DNA of 64,000 nt from Marinigracilibium pacificum (lineage in GTDB: Bacteria; Bacteroidota; Bacteroidia; Cytophagales; Cyclobacteriaceae): assembly GCF_012926615.1 (NCBI RefSeq), contig NZ_JABBNU010000002.1, positions 62,001 through 126,000 of the forward strand. The letters are read 5' to 3'. The notes beneath the pieces are model-generated. The model made no database searches, had not been told where the DNA came from, and saw only the letters and a program-made list of their open reading frames with translations. A program made the position numbers and the translations under genes. Below are positions 36,001-45,023 of the stretch, one piece after another; positions within the stretch are counted from its first letter, which is position 1; the number at the start of each line of letters is the position of its first letter.

Positions 36001-39000
36001 CTAAATCAGGTATTCCAGCTTCTGTAAAAGCATTGGATAGCGATGTGCTTACAGTGACATTTACTCCAACTTCTGCCGGTAATATTTCCGGACAGATCCA
36101 GTTGGTAGATTATAATGGAAATACACATACAATAAACGTATCAGGTGTAGGTACTCAGCCTTCAGAAATTGCATACAATCCTGCAAGCAGTGATTTTACA
36201 ATGGCAATTGGAGAAGTACAATCTGGAAGTTTTGATATTGTAAACAATGGAAACTATCCATTACAATTCTACTTTCCAAGATTGGTTTCTCAAGAAGATG
36301 TAATTCAGGTACCTGTTCAGGGAAGTTCATTTGGATACTTCTGGGAAAACACTAAAGATGCCGGTGCAACTCATACATATCAGTGGGAAGACATTTCTCA
36401 AACTGGTAAAAATGTTACAGCATTCTGGAGAGATCAAAACGGTAGATTTTTAGAATTAGATCTTGGATTCCAGTTCCCATATTTTGAGCAGGTTTTAGAT
36501 AAACTTTATCTTACTCAATATGGTGTGTTGGTTACTCGTACGGATATTGGTTGGGTTGGAAACTCAATTACTCCAGGGAATCCTACTTCAAATGTTCCGA
36601 TTTCAGCACTTAACCGCTTATTGAGATTAGAATATGGTGGTGATATATACATTCAGCGTAAATCTGGTAAAATCATTATCCAATATGAAAATGTAAGAGT
36701 AGCTTCTGGAGCAACTTCTGCATTCACTTTCCAGACAATCATTTACAATAATGGAGATATTGTTCATAACTATAAGGCAGTGCCTTCAGCTTCTTTCTAT
36801 CGTACAGCTGATATAGCAATAGAAGATCCTGATAAGAAGTTTGGGTCCTTGATTTATGATAAGTCTAGCTATACTGATACTCCGGATGCTGGTTTAACAA
36901 ATGAATCTTCAATCAAGATTTATTCGCCTGGTGTTGATGCTATTGAAAACGTTTCGATGACATACGGTGTTGTTCCTGTAGGAGAATCTCAGACAATTAA
37001 CTTTGATGTTAACTCTGCAAATCTTGTAGAAGGAAACTGGTATCAGAAATTGGTTGTAGCATCAAATGATCCAGTAAACCCACTTTCTGCGTACACTGCA
37101 AATATTAATGTTAATGCAGGTGGAGTTGTTGATGCTCAGCTCGCTGAAACATCTTATGATTTCGGAACTATATTCCAGGGAGATTCAGTCGGAAGAATTT
37201 TTGAACTCGAGAATGTTGGTACAAAAGGTACTCAAATCACAGGAATTAGCTCTTCAACAGGTAGCTTCATTCTTGAACACGATGCATTACCAGTTGATCT
37301 TCAGTCTAAAACAATTTTCTTCTTGTCTGCATCACATGACGGTGTAGCTCAGGGTACGTTTACTGATCAAATCACATTCACATTTGCAGATGGTTCTCAG
37401 GAAACCCTAGACCTTGCAATTAATGTTGGTCCTGCACCTGCAATAACTGTAACAACTGATCCGATAGATTACAATTTAAATGTTGGAGAAACAGCTGCTC
37501 ATACAGTTACTATTCAAAACAATGGTGAAGCAGAGCTTGAGTTTACAACTTCAGGTACTGAGTGGGCATATTTTAATGATGAAACAGTTGCTACTTCTGC
37601 AGCTCAATTAAAAGAGCATTCTTATATCTTCAAGACAAACCTTGATGATGGTTCTGTAGGATACAACTGGGAAGAACTAGTTGGTGGAGATAGTGAGAAA
37701 CTTGATGATGGAACAATTTCGGAATGGCATACTAGAGCACTTCCATTTGAGTTTAAATTCTATGGAAATGTTTATGACACGATTTATATTCATTCAAATG
37801 GTGTAATCACCTTTGATGACTATACTGATCTGGTAATGGAAGGTCCTGTTAGCGGTCCTGCTGTAATACCAGATCCAGGTTTAGTGAATAACGCAATAGC
37901 ACCTTTCTGGGGTAATGGATATTATTCTGGTATTGATGCTGCGGACCGTGAAATTTCTGGTGTATTCTTTAAAGAATATGATGACTATGTAATTGTTGAG
38001 TTTGCAAGACTAGTAGACAGAGCCTATACTGGAATGCCTTTCAGTGTTCAGGCAATAATCTATAAAAACGGAAACATCAAATACCAATATAAATTTGGTA
38101 CTAGATCAAGAGCTCATGAAGCTGTTGTAGGTATTGAGAACGCTGACGGTACAGATGGAGTTCAGGTAATGAGCTATGACTTCTTCCTTGAAGATAAAAT
38201 GGCGATTGTATTCTCTCCTGCAAATAAGAGAAGACTTGCTGCCGGATCATCAGTTGAACTTCCGATGACTATTGATGCAACGCATACAAACGGCGGAACT
38301 TATAGCGCAAACCTACAAATTCAGTCAAATGTGCCTGGTAATTTGAATACGTTCATTCCGGCATCTTTAACTGTGACTGGATTAGGAGAAATTAATGTGA
38401 TTGATAGTTTATACTTCGGTGATATTGTTGCTGAAACACTTCCTAATGGAAACACTATCACTCATGATATTGATTTTGTGTTAACCAACTCTGGTTCAGA
38501 TCTATTAACTGTGAATACTGCTGAATTAACAGAAGGTACAGATTACTCTCTGTCAATGTTACAAGTGTTCTGTGGATTCAGAGGTTGTACAGAAACATTG
38601 ACTCCTGTTGATGGTGCTATTACATTATCTCTGCAGCCGGGAGAAGAGCAATTGTTCAGATTAACTCTTAATACAAGACTGGAAACATACGAAGCGATTG
38701 ATACTGTAGCGTTTGATCTTGGTCTAGCAACTGAAGTTAAGGTTCCTGTTTATGCAAATGTGTTCCTTCCTTCTGTATTGGAGCTTGATAATGATACATT
38801 CCACTATGAAGCTAGTGATAATACATTCACGGCATCTGATGTGATCAATTTGAATAATGCTGATGGCCAGAATGAGCTTATCTACGATATCACTTATAAC
38901 TATATTCGTGGTGGTAGTACAATGGCTACTCAGATGACTTCTACCTCAGAGGAAGTAAACGGTGAGATTAGTGGTGTTGCCAGTTCAAGTATGGTTCCGG

Positions 39001-40511
39001 TAATGAGCGCTGCAAACTTCAACAGAGATTTAGCTTATGGTGAAGATGCGGTTAATACATTTATCGGATTTGGGCCGAGTTCTAAGTTTAATTCAGCGAC
39101 TAAATTTAACGCTGGAGCTGAAGGCTTTAACTTGTCGCACATTTCAACTTATATTTCTGCAGAAAACAATACTTCTACAAGAATGGTAGTTGAAGTTTAT
39201 GCAGGTAATGACATCTATGATGCAGTTAAAGTATCAGAAGTTGAATACAAACATGATGCTGAAACAAACTTCCAGGGAATGGTAACTATTCCATTAGAAG
39301 AAGTTGTTAAAATGTATCCTTATGAAACGTTCTGGGTAGTGGTTAATTACCCTTATGGAGTTAGCTATCCTCAGGGAACTAATACAACAGGTGGAATGGC
39401 AGGTACATTTATGTATCAATCAGGAGCTTTCTGGTATGACCTACAAGCTACACCTGGCTTTACAGAGCAAGGATGGTATGTTAAGGCTCATGAAGAAACA
39501 TATTCTAAAATTGGTTGGTTAACCGTTTCTGGCTCTGGTTCTGTACCAGCAGGTGAAACTGGAACAATCGACATCAGTGTATCAGCTGAAACTGTGGAAA
39601 ATGCTGATGTATTTGCTGATATTGTGATTTCTTCAAATGACCCTTATAATCCAACAGCGAACGTAAGAGTTTCAATGCACATGAATCAGGCTCCTGTATT
39701 CGATGCTGGAAAGCATTATTATGAAATCCATGAAACTGAATCTATTGAAATTAGTGTTACAGCTACTGATCTTGAAGGAGAGACTTTTGAGTTCGCTCTT
39801 GAGAATGCTCCAGTAGGTATGACAATGGAGACTTTTGATGGTATCGCTAACCTTTCATATACAACTGATTATTTGTCTGCAGGTGTTTATAATATGAGTG
39901 TTACTGCAACTGATGCTGGCGGAAGAGTTTCACAATTCCCAATTGAGCTAAATGTTGTAAATGTTAACAGAACACCGGTTGTAACTGATATCGCAGATTT
40001 CAATCTTTCTATAGGTGGACCAGAGTACTTCATTGACGGAACTACAGTTTTTGCTGATCCGGATACTGATGATGCACTTTACTACCATGTTGAGTTTGAG
40101 CAAAATGGACTGTTAGATGTTTCTATCACGGGCAATACTTTCGAATTTATTCCTAAGGCTCCTGGAACTACATTAGTAACGATCTATGCAACTGACGGAA
40201 TGATTGATGAAGAAGTATCAACAACTTTCACAGTTACAGTTGACTATATCTTAGGTACTGATGACTTGCTTGACACTAAATTCAGAATGTATCCTAATCC
40301 GGTAATTGATGCTTTAAATGTTAAGGTTCCGGAAAATGGAGAATACACAATGAATATTTACGGTGTTGATGGTAAGGTTTACATGTCACGTGTTATTGAG
40401 ATGTCAGTAAATGGAACATCTATTGACATGAGCACTTTAAGACATGGAATTTATGTTCTTGAGTTAATAGGAGAAGATTCTTCAATCACAAGAAAGATTA
40501 TTAAAGAATAG
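33045..40511 (+). CDS. Giant S8 subtilisin-like protease with type IX secretion sorting domain
   Basis: The 2488-residue protein has a signal peptide (1-27), a propeptide-like region (30-150) and a subtilase domain (about 155-495) with Asp201 (SVHDQGVD), His256 (EEHGTHVAGT), oxyanion Asn360 (FAAGN) and Ser432 (YQGTSMACPHVSG). A fibronectin III domain follows (about 500-605). A long series of Ig-like 'choice-of-anchor'/HYDIN-like modules comes next (FGSTFVGVPTTLEIPLVNSG and similar), with two related lectin-like beta-sandwich inserts around 1090-1290 and 1525-1730. Cadherin-like Ig domains occupy about 2220-2400. The C-terminus (about 2410-2488) is a T9SS type A sorting domain (FRMYPNPVIDALNV, IYVLELIGED). 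It should be secreted across the outer membrane and anchored at the surface or released, degrading proteins. Confidence 0.94.
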   Translation: MIKYLQLKTSHLVVLLLFCFSAVNGFSQVTQGKVHIKFKPGMEATVSNMKVSRTANGIVQIGLSGFDAVASQYKAVEIKPMFVPKKGREEAHRRHGLHLWYEVTIDENSDVLSSVNAFGNIAEVIESEPIYAKTFVEPSQATEVALSSLANNAPVNDPGLADQWHYENDGSNNGIPEADINLFQAWNTTKGASNVIVSVHDQGVDASHEDLAANMWVNEAELNGEPGVDDDFNGYVDDIHGYDFVNNSGNVPGEEHGTHVAGTIAAVNNNGIGVAGVAGGSGSGDGTRIMTMKAIGGNMAASFVYAADNGAVISQNSWTYTIAGVYEQATLDAIDYFIAEAGSYPGSPMKGGIVIFAAGNYNQNQVYYPEAYEKVMAVAALGPANKKAYYSNYASWVDIAAPGGDQSQIYGNKGGILSTLPNNSYGFYQGTSMACPHVSGIAALVVAARGGSNFTNADLWTHLITGTRDIYQYNDEAYAGFLGVGYIDAALAIEENEGVGPDMITDLSASTVSQDFVELNWTSVGDQDDATVFGYEIYYSTDSMKVAQKNGHETIIISDKNNPGIVLSQVIEDLIPETKYYFAISGYDRWGNKGNISEVISATTTDAPEIAFDVTNFNITLDNSNAHTSSEIFNVINNAEGALKWNAVIRQTKPYALSTTNLNYPMASSSALKGVEMMQVANTTEGDVNAEVSDYNNNWENKFWRVGRTVSSIYIIGEEDTSIPNSAAMKYTVDDPEGFNLTRISQFMNLDRTQFPQGVLEIYQGESIEKKNLVLAQSFDGNYGEGGRDNTVTLDYQLFFEQGETFWVVFHMPTGIKYPLGIGQETNPTDSDNCFMSFDVGETWVPLAEAIEDDRWVWRQELQSTVQPIHEYLTLSQADGVTPGLSQEEITVNADGTSLINGKYYASAVFYSNDDNQRIADIDFTINVNDHKPVLSSSQLVDFGSTFVGVPTTLEIPLVNSGLGVFRFNDPSCVTTNADFDLGGTSKSGIPASVKALDSDVLTVTFTPTSAGNISGQIQLVDYNGNTHTINVSGVGTQPSEIAYNPASSDFTMAIGEVQSGSFDIVNNGNYPLQFYFPRLVSQEDVIQVPVQGSSFGYFWENTKDAGATHTYQWEDISQTGKNVTAFWRDQNGRFLELDLGFQFPYFEQVLDKLYLTQYGVLVTRTDIGWVGNSITPGNPTSNVPISALNRLLRLEYGGDIYIQRKSGKIIIQYENVRVASGATSAFTFQTIIYNNGDIVHNYKAVPSASFYRTADIAIEDPDKKFGSLIYDKSSYTDTPDAGLTNESSIKIYSPGVDAIENVSMTYGVVPVGESQTINFDVNSANLVEGNWYQKLVVASNDPVNPLSAYTANINVNAGGVVDAQLAETSYDFGTIFQGDSVGRIFELENVGTKGTQITGISSSTGSFILEHDALPVDLQSKTIFFLSASHDGVAQGTFTDQITFTFADGSQETLDLAINVGPAPAITVTTDPIDYNLNVGETAAHTVTIQNNGEAELEFTTSGTEWAYFNDETVATSAAQLKEHSYIFKTNLDDGSVGYNWEELVGGDSEKLDDGTISEWHTRALPFEFKFYGNVYDTIYIHSNGVITFDDYTDLVMEGPVSGPAVIPDPGLVNNAIAPFWGNGYYSGIDAADREISGVFFKEYDDYVIVEFARLVDRAYTGMPFSVQAIIYKNGNIKYQYKFGTRSRAHEAVVGIENADGTDGVQVMSYDFFLEDKMAIVFSPANKRRLAAGSSVELPMTIDATHTNGGTYSANLQIQSNVPGNLNTFIPASLTVTGLGEINVIDSLYFGDIVAETLPNGNTITHDIDFVLTNSGSDLLTVNTAELTEGTDYSLSMLQVFCGFRGCTETLTPVDGAITLSLQPGEEQLFRLTLNTRLETYEAIDTVAFDLGLATEVKVPVYANVFLPSVLELDNDTFHYEASDNTFTASDVINLNNADGQNELIYDITYNYIRGGSTMATQMTSTSEEVNGEISGVASSSMVPVMSAANFNRDLAYGEDAVNTFIGFGPSSKFNSATKFNAGAEGFNLSHISTYISAENNTSTRMVVEVYAGNDIYDAVKVSEVEYKHDAETNFQGMVTIPLEEVVKMYPYETFWVVVNYPYGVSYPQGTNTTGGMAGTFMYQSGAFWYDLQATPGFTEQGWYVKAHEETYSKIGWLTVSGSGSVPAGETGTIDISVSAETVENADVFADIVISSNDPYNPTANVRVSMHMNQAPVFDAGKHYYEIHETESIEISVTATDLEGETFEFALENAPVGMTMETFDGIANLSYTTDYLSAGVYNMSVTATDAGGRVSQFPIELNVVNVNRTPVVTDIADFNLSIGGPEYFIDGTTVFADPDTDDALYYHVEFEQNGLLDVSITGNTFEFIPKAPGTTLVTIYATDGMIDEEVSTTFTVTVDYILGTDDLLDTKFRMYPNPVIDALNVKVPENGEYTMNIYGVDGKVYMSRVIEMSVNGTSIDMSTLRHGIYVLELIGEDSSITRKIIKE

Positions 40512-40523
40512 AATTATAAATAT

Positions 40524-40547
40524 TGCCGGAGGCTAATGTCTCCGGCA
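40524..40547 (+). terminator. Intercistronic hairpin after the protease gene
   Basis: TGCCGGAG (40524-40531) pairs with CTCCGGCA (40540-40547) around an 8-nt loop, 12 bp after the protease stop. An A-rich rather than T-rich tract follows, so it may be a partial terminator or an mRNA-stabilising 3' end rather than a full stop before the lipoprotein gene at 40565. Confidence 0.5.
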
Positions 40548-40564
40548 TATAAATAAAAAATATT

Positions 40565-41002
40565 ATGAATAAGATTTATTTAATTCTAATCGTGTTTTGT
40601 CTGGCTTTTGTAGGTTGTAAAGATGACAATCCCGGAAAAGAACAAGTTCAGACTAATAAGCTCACCAAAACATGGTATATAGGTTCAGAAGGTCATGTTT
40701 TGGTTAATGGTCAGGATATTACATATGATTATGAAAACTTCACAATCCGATTTGCTTCAAATGGGTCTGATAAAGTTTATTATGTAACTAATGGTTACCT
40801 GGCTTTTCCTGCTGCGATTGATACCTGGTCATTTGCTGATCAAAATTATGAATCAATTATCAGAGGTGTCGATGGTATTGAAATGCAAACAGAGTTTGTT
40901 GATAATACCTTGACTTTAAGATTTAGTATTCCTGAACCTAATAATGCTAAAATGCAAGGTGGATTTGGTGATTTCGAATTCTACCTGACAGAATATAAAT
41001 GA
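40565..41002 (+). CDS. Small lipoprotein downstream of the S8 protease
   Basis: The 145-residue protein has a lipoprotein signal (lipobox AFVGC, Cys18, then KDDNPGKEQ). The mature part is a compact beta-rich domain starting KLTKTWYIGSEGHVLVNGQD and ending FGDFEFYLTEYK, similar in style to lipocalin-like proteins of Bacteroidota. The function is unknown. It lies 53 bp after the protease and shares its strand, with a strong terminator after it, so the two are probably one transcription unit. Confidence 0.75.
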   Translation: MNKIYLILIVFCLAFVGCKDDNPGKEQVQTNKLTKTWYIGSEGHVLVNGQDITYDYENFTIRFASNGSDKVYYVTNGYLAFPAAIDTWSFADQNYESIIRGVDGIEMQTEFVDNTLTLRFSIPEPNNAKMQGGFGDFEFYLTEYK

Positions 41003-41044
41003 TGCTAAAATGGTGGTTAGTAGTTTGATTAACTAGAGAGTGAA

Positions 41045-41078
41045 AAGGCTGTCTCATCTGAGACAGCCTTAATTTTTT
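41045..41078 (+). terminator. Rho-independent terminator
   Basis: AAGGCTGTCT (41045-41054) and AGACAGCCTT (41061-41070) form a perfect 10-bp stem with a 6-nt loop, followed by AATTTTTT. It ends the protease/lipoprotein unit. Confidence 0.92.
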
Positions 41079-41157
41079 GATATTATGGTTAGTAAATTTC
41101 TTTCTTTCTTTTATTTTGTGAAATAGATTAAAAACGATTTAGAGATAACCTTTCTTT

Positions 41158-44100
41158 ATGAGAGTATTCTTACTTATATTTTTTCTCATCCCGAACTTAA
41201 TTTTTGCGCAAATTAGTTTTGATCATATTACTGTTGATCAGGGCTTAAGTCAGTCTGGCGTTAATGATTTTGATCAGGATAAGCAAGGGTATTTGTGGAT
41301 TGCAACTCGTGATGGACTTAATAAATATGATGGTCAAAATTTTGAGATTTTCAGGAATAAGAGATCTGATTCAACAAGTATAGGTAATAATAATATCTGG
41401 TCATTGGAAATAGACGATCAAGATAATATTTGGTTAGGTACTATTGCCGGTTTAAGTTGTTTTGATGCCGAAAGGTCTAGGTTTTACAATTATACAAATC
41501 CTGAATATCAATATAAATTCCCGAACACTTCAGACATAACTTTCAATGGAGATAGTGTTATTATCGGGACTCATGAGGGGGTGTTCATCTTTTTGAGAAG
41601 TTCTAAAAGATGGATTAGTATTGATTCATTTCAAAATGTAAGGATAAACGCTATAGAGAAATTAAGCAATGGACAAATTTTAATAGCTTCTGAAATTGGT
41701 GCCTATATTTTTGAAAATGCGGGAGTAAAACAGGTTTTAGGTGACGTTATAAGTGATGTGCGAGATATTTTTGTTTATGAAGAAGGAGTCCTTCTTGGAG
41801 ATGAAACAAGGATATTTAAGTTTAATCAGAATTTAACATTGACTGATGAAATAGAAATCTACAGTGATGATAAGTTTTCATTGATGGATATAATATGTGA
41901 TGGTTCCGGGAATTTTTGGGTGGCATATAAAGGTGTCCGTATTATAGATAAAGATTTTTCAAATGTTAAGGTTTATAGCCATGATGAAATAGACCCGAAA
42001 TCATTAAATAGCAATTTTACTTCTACGATATATAAAACCCGGGATGGTAGTATCTGGGTCGGAACTAATGGTGCAGGAATAAATAAATATGATCCTAATT
42101 CGCTGAAATTTAATACGGTAACTCATAATCCATTTGATAATCGATTTCTTTCTTCTGGCTATGTTTCTGGCTTTTATCATGATAAATATTTGTATGTTGG
42201 CTTAGTTGATGAAATTGATGTTTTTGATATTAGCACCTATCCGGCAAAAAAAATTAAAACTATTGATTTTAAAGATGTAAGACCCGAACGGATATATAAA
42301 ATCATTCCATTTGATAATAAGTTCTTAATTGGAAGCGAGCATACTTTATTAGTGATGGATGGAGATCAGTATGAGCCTGTCACAGTTGGTTTTTCAATAA
42401 ATGATATACAGCAAATTTCAGATCATCATTATCTAATTATCTCGAGTGATTCAGTAAACAGGATTAAAATCTATAATACAAAGCTTAATGAAATTAAGGA
42501 TGTCGTACATGATGATATAAAAGAGCTACTCTATTCTGCGTTGGTTGAAACTGATCAGATTTGGGTTGGCGGAGGCAGAGGGTTGTATAAATTTTCTAAA
42601 GATTTAGAATCATATGAATACTATAGTGGTGAAAATGGAGAGTTTACATTTCAGGTGAAATGTATTACCAGAGATAAAGAAGGAAAACTTTGGATAGGGA
42701 CATGGGGAGAGGGATTGTACATTTTTGATGAAACAAAGAATACATTGATTCCTTTCAAATTAAATAATGAACTTCCAAATAGTACGATTTATGGGATATT
42801 AGAGGATGATGCAGGTAACTTGTGGTTTAGTTCCAATAACGGATTAATGTGTTATTTTAAGGAGGATCAATCAATAAAACATTATACGTACGAAGATGGA
42901 TTGCAAAGTAATGAGTTTAATACAGCTTCATATCTCAAATTAAATGACGGTACGCTGGTATTTGGGGGGATAAAAGGATTCAGCTATTTTCACCCTCAAA
43001 GTATAGCAAGTCAGAATCAAAATCAAATTCAATTTGTAGAAGAAATTCAAATTAATGAAATACCAATTGATTATCATGACACTCAAAATAAAGGTATTCA
43101 AATTTTAGAAAGTGATATTTTAAAGGTCCAGATTAACACCATTGATTTTAATTCAAATTCAAAAATAGAGTACCGTTATAAGCTTAATGAAAATGATGAG
43201 TTTATTGAGATTGGAAATGTAAAGGTTATAAAATTGTCTAACCTTAAGGCAGGTGATTACCAATTGAAAATAAACAGTACGAATTCATCCGGGACCTGGT
43301 CTGATGATTTTATTACACTGGAAATCATTGTTAGCGAAAAACTTATATACAGACCTTGGTTTATCTTTTTATGTATCTCTATACTTTTAATGGGTGCCAT
43401 CCTGTTTAATAGAATTCGAAATATTAATCTTGAGAAGAGAGCCAATTTGCTTGAAGAGGCTATAAGGCAACGTACAGATGAGATTTCCAGACAAAATAAA
43501 GATATTCTTCAAAAGAATAAGGAATTATACAGGCAAAGAAAAGAGCTTATCGAATTGAAAGATTCTTTAGAAGACCGGGTTCAAAACAGAACTAAAGATT
43601 TAGAAAAAAAGAACAAGGATTTAAAATATAAAAATGAACAGCTAGAACAATTTAGTTACATATCAAGCCATAATTTAAAAGGGCCATTAGCTAGTATGAA
43701 AGGGCTAATGAATCTCTTAAAAGTTACTGATGATAATAATGAAGAAGAGATTCTTGATAAGCTAAATCTGAGTATAGAAAAGCTGGATTCAATTGTAACA
43801 GATCTATCCAAAATTATAGATCTAAGAGAAGATAATCGGCAGTTTGATCTGTTAAGTATTAAAGAGGTTTTAGGAACTGTAATCAGTGATCTTGATCAAG
43901 AAATAAGGGAGTCTGATTTTGAAATACAAATAGCTGATTTTAATGATTATAAAATCAAAGGGGTAAAAGCCTACCTTTACAGTGTTTTTTATAATATTAT
44001 CCATAATAGTTTTAAGTATAGAAAATGTGATATAGATAAATCTTTCTTAAAAGTGGAGGTAAGTGAAGTTGATGGATTTGTGATTATAAATTTTGAAGAT

Positions 44101-44307
44101 AATGGTATCGGAATTGATATGAACCATGCCAAAAAGAAACTTTTCAGGCTTTTTCAGCGCTTTAATGATAATTTAAAAGGTAAAGGAATTGGGCTTTATA
44201 TGATTAAAACCCAGGTTGAAGCCATGAAAGGAGAAATATTATTAGATAGTGAACTGGATAAGGGTACAACCATCATAATTAAATTTCCTATCTCAAATCT
44301 AGGTTAA
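41158..44307 (+). CDS. Two-component-regulator-propeller sensor histidine kinase
   Basis: The 1049-residue protein has a signal peptide (1-18) and a periplasmic double beta-propeller (about 20-640) with Reg_prop repeats such as GYLWIATRDGLNKYDG, GSIWVGTNGAGINKYDP and GKLWIGTWGEGLYIFDE. A Y_Y_Y-type Ig domain covers about 645-722, a membrane helix 729-752 and a coiled coil about 755-830. The histidine kinase follows, with phospho-acceptor His838 (ISSHNLKGPLASM) and an ATP-binding domain (N-box NIIHNSFKYR, G1 DNGIGID at 981-987, G2 GKGIGLYM). Unlike classic hybrid (HTCS) proteins it has no receiver or AraC domain, and no response regulator is adjacent. Homologues sense polysaccharides or related ligands. 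Confidence 0.93.
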   Translation: MRVFLLIFFLIPNLIFAQISFDHITVDQGLSQSGVNDFDQDKQGYLWIATRDGLNKYDGQNFEIFRNKRSDSTSIGNNNIWSLEIDDQDNIWLGTIAGLSCFDAERSRFYNYTNPEYQYKFPNTSDITFNGDSVIIGTHEGVFIFLRSSKRWISIDSFQNVRINAIEKLSNGQILIASEIGAYIFENAGVKQVLGDVISDVRDIFVYEEGVLLGDETRIFKFNQNLTLTDEIEIYSDDKFSLMDIICDGSGNFWVAYKGVRIIDKDFSNVKVYSHDEIDPKSLNSNFTSTIYKTRDGSIWVGTNGAGINKYDPNSLKFNTVTHNPFDNRFLSSGYVSGFYHDKYLYVGLVDEIDVFDISTYPAKKIKTIDFKDVRPERIYKIIPFDNKFLIGSEHTLLVMDGDQYEPVTVGFSINDIQQISDHHYLIISSDSVNRIKIYNTKLNEIKDVVHDDIKELLYSALVETDQIWVGGGRGLYKFSKDLESYEYYSGENGEFTFQVKCITRDKEGKLWIGTWGEGLYIFDETKNTLIPFKLNNELPNSTIYGILEDDAGNLWFSSNNGLMCYFKEDQSIKHYTYEDGLQSNEFNTASYLKLNDGTLVFGGIKGFSYFHPQSIASQNQNQIQFVEEIQINEIPIDYHDTQNKGIQILESDILKVQINTIDFNSNSKIEYRYKLNENDEFIEIGNVKVIKLSNLKAGDYQLKINSTNSSGTWSDDFITLEIIVSEKLIYRPWFIFLCISILLMGAILFNRIRNINLEKRANLLEEAIRQRTDEISRQNKDILQKNKELYRQRKELIELKDSLEDRVQNRTKDLEKKNKDLKYKNEQLEQFSYISSHNLKGPLASMKGLMNLLKVTDDNNEEEILDKLNLSIEKLDSIVTDLSKIIDLREDNRQFDLLSIKEVLGTVISDLDQEIRESDFEIQIADFNDYKIKGVKAYLYSVFYNIIHNSFKYRKCDIDKSFLKVEVSEVDGFVIINFEDNGIGIDMNHAKKKLFRLFQRFNDNLKGKGIGLYMIKTQVEAMKGEILLDSELDKGTTIIIKFPISNLG

Positions 44308-44939
44308 TCTGCCAATATGTGTTTAACAATTGGTTTGATTCCACTAACCAAAAACTCAATGGAAATAACCATTACGATAAGCCCCATTAATCTCATCATT
44401 ACATTTATTCCCGTTTGTCCCAATAACTTAATAATTCTTGAAGAACTATATAAAATTAAATAGGTAAGACCCATTACCAATGCTACTGCTAGTATTAAAA
44501 TAACCTTTTTTTCCCATGTGTTAGCATCAGCCATCATAACAATAGAGTTGGTTAGAGACCCCGGACCAGAAATCATTGGTATTGCAAGTGGTGTAATCGA
44601 TATGTCGTCAACATATGTCTTAATTTCAGATTCTTTGATTTTAACCTTACCAAGTCTCGCCTGAAGCATATCCATTCCCATCAAAAAGAATATTATACCT
44701 CCGGCTACTCTAAAACTATTTACAGAGATGCCAAAGAATTTGAATAGTAATTGGCCGGAAAACGCAAATAGAATAATTGTTATAAATGAGGTTAAACTAG
44801 CCTTTTTTGCTGTCCTGGTTCTGTCAGCCTGATCAAGATCACTAGTCATAGTCAGGAATATCGGCATTACACCCAATGGATTTATAAGGGTGAAAAAGGA
44901 AGTAAATACTAGTAATCCAAAAGAAACTAATTCGTTCAT
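44304..44939 (-). CDS. MarC family (UPF0056) membrane protein
   Basis: From the ATG at 44939 the product has 211 residues and six membrane helices. Family motifs are FFTLINPLGVMPIFLTMT near the N-terminus, GGIIFFLMGMDMLQAR and PLAIPMISGPGSLTNSIVMM mid-chain. MarC proteins are inner-membrane proteins whose substrate is unproven; the old link to antibiotic resistance is not supported. A longer TTG-started form (44981) would add 14 residues before this typical start. The 3' end overlaps the histidine kinase gene by 4 nt on the opposite strand. Confidence 0.9.
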   Translation of the reverse strand: MNELVSFGLLVFTSFFTLINPLGVMPIFLTMTSDLDQADRTRTAKKASLTSFITIILFAFSGQLLFKFFGISVNSFRVAGGIIFFLMGMDMLQARLGKVKIKESEIKTYVDDISITPLAIPMISGPGSLTNSIVMMADANTWEKKVILILAVALVMGLTYLILYSSSRIIKLLGQTGINVMMRLMGLIVMVISIEFLVSGIKPIVKHILAD

Positions 44940-45023
44940 AGCGCAAAGGATGATATTAGTCATCCGGAAAAATTTGCGCAAAATTAATATTTGATCTGAC
45001 TTTATTTATGTTTCTCCATAAAA

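Noticed and set aside
40524-40547. Hairpin as a full rho-independent terminator
   Set aside because: The downstream sequence is A-rich, so it is kept only as a possible partial terminator or stabiliser.
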